DNA of 64,000 nucleotides. Origin: Gerris lacustris. Taxonomy: Eukaryota; Arthropoda; Insecta; Hemiptera; Gerridae. Position numbers and translations under genes: made by a program. The notes below the pieces were generated by a model. The model saw only the letters and a program-made list of their open reading frames with translations. It was not told the DNA's origin and searched no databases. Each line of letters opens with the position of its first letter. Position 1 is the stretch's first letter. The DNA lies in assembly GCA_951217055.1 (NCBI GenBank), contig OX578286.1:41335437-41399436 (forward strand), given 5' to 3'. Shown here piece after piece: positions 58,101 to 64,000 of the stretch.

Positions 58101-59083
58101 TAATTATAATTTGATTTAAAGTAAAATTTAATCTTTCTGTAGTATGAATACTACCAAAAACTTAAAAATTTGAATAACTAAAATATTTAGAATACACCAA
58201 AATTATTTTTGATTAAATTTTTTTAAGACTGTTTACATATTGTTTGAAAACAGTTTTATAAAAAACCATCACTTCAAACCTCTGACTCAACATGGTACAA
58301 TGTGGTTTCAAATTCCAATGAGGTGAGAGATACTTTTACACTCATCGTGAAACAGGCGCAGTTCAAAAACCTAACAAACCTCTTCACACAAAAATTTGAT
58401 TTTTTAACTACACCTCTTCCATGATGAGGTGTTATCACACATTGGAGAAATAAACACTGTCGAGGACTTTAACACTGAACAATCCACATTTATTAGATGT
58501 GTAAAGGGACCAAACCAGTCCATCCTATAATAAACTAATATGTTTATCACTGCAGTCAAAGATAAATCAAAGATTCAGAGATAATAAGTTGATTTAAAAA
58601 AATATGTTTAAATACAAGCTTTTATTCGTATTCTCACTAAACCCATTCATTTGATACCCATCATGGGCGTGCTAAAAAAATAACTAGTCCGCCATCTTGT
58701 ACTGCCCGCCATATTGGATTTAGAATGACATCACTTAGCTAACCATGCATTGTCATCCAAACTAAACGTGTATGCAAAATTTCAATTCAATCGGTTGAGG
58801 ATAACTGCTTTAAAATTCAGTTGCAAGATTTGACCCCAACATACATACATACATACAAACATTGCAAGTTAAATAAAATTTTGTAAAATAATTTTTAAGT
58901 GGAATTACTGCGTGCTAATTCTTATAATTTGTATAAAATATTTGTTATTTTTATAGGAAACAAGGATTATCTGGTTTATTTAAAGGAATGGAAGCAAAAC
59001 TACTTCAGACTGTCTTAACGGCTGCTTTAATGTTTATGATATATGAAAAAATGTCACGCACAGTTCTTAAAATCATGCGCTAA
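43584..59083 (+). CDS. SLC25A17: SLC25A17 / PMP34 peroxisomal carrier, complete
   Basis: Eight exons join in frame to 288 aa: 43584-43649, 45177-45237, 46385-46451, 49503-49645, 51400-51501, 54244-54476, 56738-56805, 58957-59083. All introns are GT-AG and all phases match. The protein starts MTGQSKHIFSYDNFVHALSG and ends MIYEKMSRTVLKIMR. Three mitochondrial-carrier repeats are visible by their signatures: PLDTVR (33-38), a degenerate PLWMVN (122-127) as in PMP34 relatives, and PLQLIQ (215-220). Each is followed by a matching second-helix motif: EEGVLTLYRG, SEGVKRLWRG and KQGLSGLFKG. The stretch AKLLQTVLTAALMF near the C-terminus is nearly invariant in PMP34. The family resides in the peroxisomal membrane and exchanges CoA, FAD, NAD+ and adenine nucleotides (family knowledge). 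It is slightly shorter than human (307 aa) because the loop after residue 224 is short. Introns carry pogo-, piggyBac-, LINE-, foldback- and hairpin-type insertions. Confidence 0.95.
43650..45176 (+). other. SLC25A17 intron 1
   Basis: Two old, diverged stretches recall the MITE-A interior (43880-43990 and 44752-44830, with 'aaagggatatttagtcta'). No other feature recognised. Confidence 0.45.
45575..46335. mobile_element. pogo/Tigger-type non-autonomous element in SLC25A17 intron 2
   Basis: Ends 'cagtagagtctcgctaatcc' and '...ggataaacgagactctactg', each next to TA (45573-45574 and 46336-46337). CAGT..AG(A/T)CTCG..AATCCGG ends with TA duplication are typical of pogo-like elements (established knowledge). 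No transposase remains. It stops about 50 bases before exon 3. A second, partial end is at 20590-20665. Confidence 0.85.
46616..46775. repeat. 70-bp tandem repeat, about 2.3 units
   Basis: The unit starts 'cttgccccagcacaattcca' and ends 'gttatatgcctgtgaca'; the first two junctions are 70 bases apart. The - strand ORF 46528-46776 is a product of this repeat. Confidence 0.9.
46903..48012. mobile_element. TIR element hosting family B copy 3 (SLC25A17 intron 3)
   Basis: Left end 'taagccccatttatacatgg', right end 'cgtgtaaacgtggcttta', imperfect inverted repeats, with 'agtctacacggtga' words near both ends. The central part is a family B insertion. Confidence 0.55.
47098..47645. mobile_element. Element family B, copy 3
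   Basis: Complete copy from 'cgagtgcggaaagtagcatt' to 'caatcgtagataaa'. The antisense ORF 47392-47042 contains NNTPSEIINSANNTTQELM and SLSRERYELTYSKFIFFC, the same Crypton-like N-terminal stretch as in copy 2. Confidence 0.75.
48292..49302. mobile_element. MITE-A copy 7, split by a LINE fragment
   Basis: The left portion (48292-48477, 'cacttctttagactgttacc' to 'aatagttatttagttttgac') and the right portion (49252-49302, ending 'gagtaacaatctaaagaaat') belong to one MITE-A. The inserted DNA holds the LINE remnant. Confidence 0.75.
48480..49158 (+). pseudogene. Non-LTR retrotransposon RT C-terminus, frameshifted
   Basis: 5'-truncated element. Frame 1 (48494-48856) contains NLLGINIDSKMSWKKQVE, KKLSSHIFAFRKLKKYL, MVYRALVESRIRYGLIIWG and TITGAGQRDHC. 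This is the usual thumb region after the RT domain in jockey/BS-type LINEs ('LGI.ID..L.W..H' and 'Y.AL.ES.LRYG...WG'). Frame 2 (48856-49155) continues with the typical end (NRLYVPKHRLNKSV, then GIKLYNKLK). The two frames must be joined by a frameshift, so the piece is inactive. Confidence 0.85.
50174..51344. mobile_element. piggyBac-type MITE in SLC25A17 intron 4, host of foldback F copy 2
   Basis: Ends 'ccctagaatgcttatc' and '...gatattctaggg', flanked by TTAA (50170-50173 and 51345-51348), the hallmark of piggyBac. A subterminal inverted pair contains 'attttgacgt' and 'caaattgacgt'. No transposase remains; about half the length is the nested foldback. Confidence 0.9.
50444..51024. mobile_element. 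Foldback element F, copy 2 (581 bp)
   Basis: Same length and ends as copy 1, inserted in the opposite orientation (the spacer is reversed). The 102-nt segment is bounded by 'cccgcag' and 'gtaagaaa' in both arms: + strand 50870-50971, - strand 50598-50497. In frame 0 the + strand copy is open for all 34 codons. Confidence 0.85.
51961..52755. mobile_element. 'GGGTGACC' TIR element in SLC25A17 intron 5
   Basis: Ends 'tagggtgaccaaatcctcaa' and '...gacagttggtcaccctat', probably with a TA duplication. It contains G runs (52051-52068 and 52558-52572) and resembles element G in its terminal word only. Confidence 0.65.
53546..54190. mobile_element. Element family B, copy 4 (inverted), with SINE insertion
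   Basis: Reverse orientation of copies 1-3. The sense ORF reads MSDLSD, is broken by the 111-bp insertion 53772-53882, and resumes YDKNKENNTPPEIINLAQ, NTTNELILSLSKEKYKLTY. Without the insert and its duplication the frame is continuous. Confidence 0.75.
53772..53882 (+). mobile_element. 5'-truncated SINE-1 with 11-bp target duplication
   Basis: Flanked by AAGTGATTATG on both sides (53761-53771 and 53883-53893). Starts 'tagctggaactctccaccac', contains 'aaggttcgaacaagtgg' and ends in (CTA)n. A target duplication of this length and a simple tail show insertion by retrotransposition. Confidence 0.85.
54681..55525. mobile_element. Long-TIR element E, copy 2, in SLC25A17 intron 6
   Basis: Second copy of the element at 17280-17917, diverged, with a long T run at 55100-55130. 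A smaller TIR element (55186-55429) is inserted in its right arm. Confidence 0.8.
55186..55429. mobile_element. Small TIR element nested in E copy 2
   Basis: Ends 'ggtgttgcgccaaaaggacc' and 'gctcttttggcgcaacacc'. Comparison with E copy 1 suggests a short target duplication (possibly ACAT). AT-rich, non-coding. Confidence 0.75.
55782..56190. mobile_element. Two MITE-A copies (partial, then nearly complete)
   Basis: 55782-55870 is a terminal fragment. 55972-56190 runs from 'ggcacttttttagattgtta' through 'acaaaggaatatcacacttc' to a damaged end ('gggagttacgattataac'). Confidence 0.75.
56225..56345 (+). mobile_element. SINE-2 (tRNA-derived)
   Basis: Starts with a clear A-box-like 'tagcctaatgattagcgcat', followed by 'tcgactctgaagcctaggtc', a B-box-like 'gagttcaaatcccagagagg' and 'tgagactcgtttcatactga'. 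The acceptor arm does not pair, so it is a SINE head rather than a tRNA gene. Confidence 0.65.
57838..58121. mobile_element. Hairpin element D with tRNA-like core, copy 2 (SLC25A17 intron 7)
   Basis: The most regular copy: nearly the whole 284 bases fold into one hairpin. The left arm holds, on the - strand, 'tagctcagttggtaagagca', 'cctgtaatggattaatagg' and 'cccgtggttcaagtcccggt'. The right arm repeats the latter two blocks on the + strand. The A-box part sits in the loop region. Confidence 0.8.
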
Positions 59084-59199
59084 TAAAACTAAAACAAAAA
59101 AAGAAAACGGAAGAAAAGAAAAAAAATGCTCAGAGTCCTGTAAAATCACATCTAGAAGAATACGCTAAACAACCAATAACAAGACTGGCTTTATTTTAA

Positions 59200-59790
59200 C
59201 TTCAAAAGAATGTACTTGATTGGTGGAATTAGTAACCAATTATATTTTGAATCATTCTTAAGTTGAATTTCAATTGGCTTATCTTTCAATATGGATTCCT
59301 TTTTTTTGGTTCAAATAATCATTCAAGAGGAAATTACTTGATTGGAGTTCTTACATGTTATATCCCACACATGTACACTCTTAACATGTTTATATCCCAA
59401 TATGGATTCCTTTTTGTACACATATATATTCCAAGAAAATTACTTGATTTATCAATTAGCGACCAATGAAATTTAACCAATCTGAAAATTGTTAAAGTTC
59501 ATTGGTTTTAATCCTATATTAATATGTATTATAAAGAATTTCTTGCTCTAATGAATTAGTGACCAATTACATTTAACCACTTTAAGATCCAGTCAAATTT
59601 TATCTTCTAGTATGGAATTCCTTTGTTTACATTATTTATGTATTCAAAAGAAATTACTTGATAGATAAATTAGTGACCGAATGATATTTTGAGAAGGGTT
59701 AAATTTGAGCGGTTCTCTTTTTGTACTTAATAAATAATCCCAAAAGAATTACTTGATTAATTAATTAGCGACCTTTTTTTTTTTTATAAT
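59200..59790 (+). repeat. Degenerate tandem repeats downstream of SLC25A17 stop
   Basis: Words 'attacttgatt', 'aattagtgaccaat', 'catttaacca' and 'atatggattcc' recur about every 110-150 bases, roughly five times. This is probably the 3' untranslated region or just beyond it; AATAAA occurs at about 59728 and 59922, but the true end is unclear. Confidence 0.6.
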
Positions 59791-60069
59791 TGGTGAACAT
59801 ATAATGGATTATTTTGGATTGCTAAATGTGGCTTATGAGAAACATAAGAATATAAGAACGAATACATTCCCTTGACACATTCCTTTTCAAGTACATTTTT
59901 TTTTTTTTTTTTTAATGAATAAATAAAAAAATAAATAAAAATTGTATCGTCTGATATTATTTTTATTATCATCTGATATTATTTCATTTTAGTAAAAGTG
60001 TATAATAATTAACCAAAAAACGGAGGTACAGTAAAAAAAAATTATAAATTTAATAAATTACAATTATTG

Positions 60070-60075
60070 TTTATT
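60070..60075 (-). terminator. Probable poly(A) signal of the lysine-rich gene
   Basis: AATAAA on the - strand 13 bases after the TAA of the terminal exon. Confidence 0.45.
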
Positions 60076-60087
60076 TAATTTTCTTAA

Positions 60088-63000
60088 TTAAGTATCTTGC
60101 TCTTCTACAACCCATGCCTGTCTTTTAGGGAAACCTCCAGATTTTCTGTAACAACAAAAAAAAAAACAATAAAATAAAATTTTTATTATAATTAATGCAA
60201 ATGTAATAAATAAATATATATGTGATATATATTTTAAGGGATAGGACGGTAAATAACTACATAATAAGATTTTAACATAATTGATATTTTATAATTTTGT
60301 TTGTGATTTAGCATGGTTTTTTTTTATATAGCTTTGTAAGTTATTATTATTTTATAATTATATTATTTTTATATTCATAAATAGGCAATAAATAGATAAT
60401 TTATGTTAAAAAAATATATATTCACATTGAATGGTTGTCAATACTTTGTTTGATCAGGTATTTAAGTTGATTTTTTTTTTTTTACGGAGACTATATTTGT
60501 AGTCCCTACTCATTATGTATCCTTTTTTCTCATAGATATGTTTTAACGTAATTCTCTTATCTTGATTGTGCCATTATCCCCCAAAAACTGAACACCCCCC
60601 CCCCCCCCTTTAATTTTTTTTTAAATTGGTGTAATTCGACCATTGATTGAATTTCATTACATGAGTCAAAGTTGACAATGCCACAACGTTTAGAAATTAA
60701 AAAAAAAAAAGAAAAGCATTCACTAATATCCAAGTTTACCAAAGACACACATTATTAATAGAAATTGTAAGGAAGATATTTAAGTGACAATTTTGACGTG
60801 AGACAAGCTTGGTACTTCTTTAGATTGTTACTCCCCTATGTTTGTTTTAGAATAAAAATTACTTTGACTAAATAACTATTAAGACAAAGGGTTGTTAAGT
60901 CCAATGTACTTTGGGACAAAGGAATATCACACTTGTGTCTTTATAAGGGGAGTAACAGTCTAAAGAAGAACATTCCGTACACCGTCTTTAGATTGTTACT
61001 CCCCTGCTTTGTTTTTTTTATAAAAAGAGTAACAATCTAAAAAAGTGGCACAAGCTTCAGCGGAGTTGTATGTTAAATATTTTTCAAATGCAATTCTTAT
61101 CATCTCAACTTTATTCTTTATTTGAACAAAACTATACCTACTTATTATTTTAATTAAAAAAAAATAGTTGTATGTTAGTCTGATTATATTTGTATAATAA
61201 CTGTGCTAATGAAATAATGTTTAGTTTTAATTAGAAGGCGAGAAAATTGTTAGTTTCCCACCGGTTTTGTTGATATTTTGTTCAATTAAGACATTCCGAA
61301 ACATTATTATTATTCAAATAGAAGGGGTATTTTGTGGACTTGTAGTATATATATAAGAGAGAAGGAGATTTGTTGGAATAAAAGTCCGGTAGGTGTAGTT
61401 TACGTTTTTATTGTCAGAGCTTTCGCTCAGGGAGCCTGAGCTTCATCAGTGATAAAACCCCAGTAAATCCCCTCCACTTTCCTTACCTATTTAGCCTACC
61501 TGTTTTTCCACACCTTACTCATTCACCTCAATGACATTATGTGTAATCTCAAATTGTTTAAAATTATACCGTTTTTTCATTTCCAGTATTTTTTTATATT
61601 TCTTGATAAATATGTTAAATTATTTTATATTTTATAAAAGTTATAATTACGTGCTCTACAATTATGCTGTCAATTTTTGAGTTTATTAAATTTTTACACC
61701 TTATTTGGTATGTTTTTTCAGTACTAACGTTATTATATTTTCTTATATATATATTTTTATATTTTTCAATTGTTATTAGTTTCTAATTGTTATTTGTAGA
61801 TCACAGATGAAGCTCAGGCTCCCTGAGCGAAAGCTCTGACAATAAAAACGTAAACTACACCTACCGAACTTTTATTCCAACAAATCTCCTTCTCTCTTAT
61901 TATTATTATTATTTTAAATATTATTTTTGAGTTAACCCGATTTGCTGAAACTTGGACTGCATCTTCTAAGTTGCCCATTCTTCTATCCTTCAACAAAATT
62001 GATAATTTTAATTCCTTTTTAAACTGAGCTGCTCGTAAATCTGAACAATTAATTTTCTATTTTTTTCACCGTTGACACATTATTTTTATATTTTATTACT
62101 TTAGCACTTTTAATCTAGTCCTATATAACTAACATGTTTAGTTGTTTCCTTAATGTGTGATACATGTTACTTTCTTTCTTTTAGTAATTAAGAAGTCTTT
62201 ATTATGTACATAAATAATCATTATTGATTACAATTTTTTGTAGATTGTATAAAAAAAAAGAAGATTTAAGGCACAATAATCTACAAACACTTAAAATCAC
62301 ATTTTGTTTTTATTATTTGATCGTTTTAATTTAATAAATCTATTGCTGGATTGGTAGATAACTACTTATGAGACATTGTGAATGGATCGTCAAATGAGTA
62401 CTTTAGTTTGTAAAACAATAAAAAAAATTTAATATGTTTTTGGTTTTTTTTGTTAATCCTATTGCTGATTTTAATAAAACTTTGTTATTCAATTTTTAAG
62501 TTTTTGGTAGTTTTCATACTATGGAAAGTTTAATTTTTAATTTAAATCAAATTATAATTATTATTAACTACGGGAAACAGATAGAGAAAAATACACTCCA
62601 GCGCCGGGATTTGAACCACTTCTCGGTTTAGTTCTAATGTCATAAGTATAGACTTTCTAAATGTGTATGAATATTGAGAGGCTTGGATTCGGGACTAGTT
62701 ATCTATTACGGCAGAGTAAAATTATTCTCCTGCGTAGCTTAGTTGGTAAGAGCATCTGTACTGGAAATACTGGAGACCCGTGGTTCAAATCCCGGCGGCT
62801 CTGTCTGTTTCCCGTAGATAATAATAATTATAATTTGATTTAAATTAAAAACTTCGTAAGTACAGTCTAAAATACAATTGAAACAGGCATGTAAAATTTC
62901 AACTTGAATACAAGCAGAGGTTTTTTGGTGTAGTGAAGTGATATATTTTATAATAGTTGAAATGGAGATGGCCGAGGCGTGTAAGTTAAGAATAGTAGAA

Positions 63001-63913
63001 AGGCATCTTCTCCCCCACTACATGACTCTTTATTACAATCATCCTCTTTACCTATCAAATCATCATGTTAAACTGTTTTATAATATCTGCATTACGCTCG
63101 TAATGTTAAAGTCTTGCGATGGCTAATTATTATAAAAACGTATGTTATAACTTCACTGAATTGATCTATGAATTCATCAGATAATACAAATATGCTTACA
63201 TTAAACACATTTTTAGGCTGCTACTCCTGTTATGAATAACAAAAAGTAGTAACAATCTAAAGAAGGTGTACAGAATGTTCTTCTTTTTAACTGTTACTCC
63301 CCTTATAATAACAGAGTTGTGATATCCTTTGTCTCAAACTACACTGTACTAAACATCCCTTTTTCTTAATAGTTAAAGGAATGTATAAATAATTATATCC
63401 ATTCATTATATTCTAAAAAACATAGGGGAGTAACAAGCTAAAGAAGTACCTGGTTTTTTTTTTTAAACGAAATTTTTTAAGCATTCAATTTAATTCTTAT
63501 AAAATTTTACAACTAGATAATCTTATGAGTTTTCTTGAAAAATGTGTAAATAGGATATTTCGACTCTTCCAAAAAGAAACATAATTAAATTTAAAAAAAA
63601 TAGATTCACTATTAGTATTTACTAACAGAGCAAGGATATGAGGTATTGTTGAAATGTTAAATAATAGTTAAATTTAATATTTTTTGGAAAATACCTTTTT
63701 TTCGGAGGTGATCTGTTGTTAATGTTATGCTTATTAAAGTTGACTGTTTTCTTCTTCCTAATTCTCTCTCTCATTTCATCACTTATCTCTGTTTTCGCTT
63801 GACTGATCTTAGTTTTTACTTGACCGTTAGTTTCTGTTTCCGCATCAGCGTTAACCTCAGTTTTAATATGACCATTGATATTAGATTTTTTCTTCTTCTG
63901 TTTCTTTTCAACC
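60088..63913 (-). CDS. Lysine-rich protein, C-terminal two exons, unrecognised
   Basis: Exon 63913-63695 is preceded by 'ttttatag' and ends at 'aag|gtattt'. It reads VEKKQKKKKSNINGHIKTEV, later SDEMRERIRKKKTVNFNKHN and NNRSPPKK. Exon 60145-60088 follows 'ctgttacag'-type sequence and reads KSGGFPKRQAWVVEEQDT, then TAA. The phases match (AG|A, Arg at the join). The composition (Lys-rich, low complexity, acidic end) is typical of nucleolar or nuclear proteins, but I cannot name the family. Upstream exons lie beyond the window. The gene is tail to tail with SLC25A17. Exon assignment rests on splice signals and frame only. Confidence 0.6.
60811..61055. mobile_element. MITE-A copy (complete)
   Basis: Best-preserved copy: 'ggtacttctttagattgtta' ... 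'aaggaatatcacacttgtgt' ... 'ggggagtaacagtctaaaga' ... 'aacaatctaaaaaagtggca'. Confidence 0.85.
61355..61899. mobile_element. Palindromic-ended element with hammerhead-like arms
   Basis: Inverted arms of about 105 bases: left 61355-61460, right 61796-61899; an AT-rich 335-bp centre. On the - strand the left arm reads 'cactgatgaagctcaggct' then 'ccctgagcgaaagctctgac', i.e. CUGAUGA, a 7-bp stem with a 3-base loop, then GAAA. The right arm has CAGATGA in place of CTGATGA. Confidence 0.75.
61905..62530. other. AT-rich DNA, no recognised feature
   Basis: Part of the intron of the - strand lysine-rich gene. Nothing recognised. Confidence 0.4.
62537..62848. mobile_element. Hairpin element D with tRNA-like core, copy 3
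   Basis: The right arm carries the tRNA-like run on the + strand: 'tagcttagttggtaagagca', 'ctgtactggaaatactgg' and 'cgtggttcaaatcccgg'. The left arm keeps only the B-box part ('ccgggatttgaacca' on the + strand). Outer arms match copies 1 and 2. Confidence 0.75.
63212..63452. mobile_element. MITE-A copy, diverged first end
   Basis: Starts 'ttaggctgctactcctgtta' (mutated end) and runs through 'gaaggtgtacagaatgttct' and 'aacatccctttttcttaata' to 'ggggagtaacaagctaaaga'. Confidence 0.7.
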
Positions 63914-64000
63914 CTATAAAAGTTAATATGAAATAAGTTAAAAACAGGGAGATATCTTAAAAGAACTTAAGACTACTTGGAAAGTATATCCAAATGTTCA

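Overview
The window is AT-rich eukaryotic nuclear DNA, most likely from an insect. The coding genes have GT-AG introns and animal-type protein families, and the introns and intergenic DNA are packed with small inverted-repeat transposons, tRNA-derived SINEs and satellites. The PMP34-type carrier has insect-like features (family knowledge). I cannot name the species; a hemipteran-like genome is only a guess.

Four genes are supported. (1) A ZNRF1/2-type RING E3 ligase ends on the + strand: its last two coding exons are at 8721-8826 and 11992-12049, and the upstream exons were not found. (2) A RAB5IF (C20orf24/OPTI/RCAF1) homologue on the - strand can be rebuilt completely from four exons between 42963/37990 and 31205 (128 aa). 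Its first exon is present twice, identically, because a roughly 2.2 kb block was tandemly duplicated. (3) SLC25A17 (PMP34, peroxisomal carrier) on the + strand is complete in eight exons, 43584-59083 (288 aa). RAB5IF (distal exon 1) and SLC25A17 are head to head with only 620 bp between their ATGs, so they probably share a divergent promoter. (4) A lysine-rich protein of unknown identity ends on the - strand (63913-60088), tail to tail with SLC25A17.

Layout: 1-7.1 kb repeats, (TA)n and a large GA satellite; 7.7-12.1 kb the ZNRF 3' exons with a SINE and TIR elements in the intron; 12.1-31.1 kb gene-free DNA with tandem repeats, palindromic elements, hAT-like insertions and two minisatellites (38 bp and 41 bp units); 31.2-43 kb RAB5IF, including the exon-1 duplication and nested transposons; 43.6-59.1 kb SLC25A17 with introns full of pogo-, piggyBac- and foldback-type elements; 59.1-64 kb its repetitive downstream flank, further palindromic elements and the C-terminus of the fourth gene.

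The most unusual content is in the mobile elements: a 581-bp foldback element (two copies) whose two arms each carry the same 102-nt open segment, bordered by splice-site-like sequences; hairpin elements with tRNA-like cores in their arms; a family carrying a remnant ORF that resembles the N-terminus of Crypton-type recombinases; and palindromic elements with hammerhead-ribozyme-like motifs. No CRISPR, rRNA gene or convincing functional tRNA was seen. Coordinates were read by eye, and repeat borders are approximate unless a target-site duplication is given.
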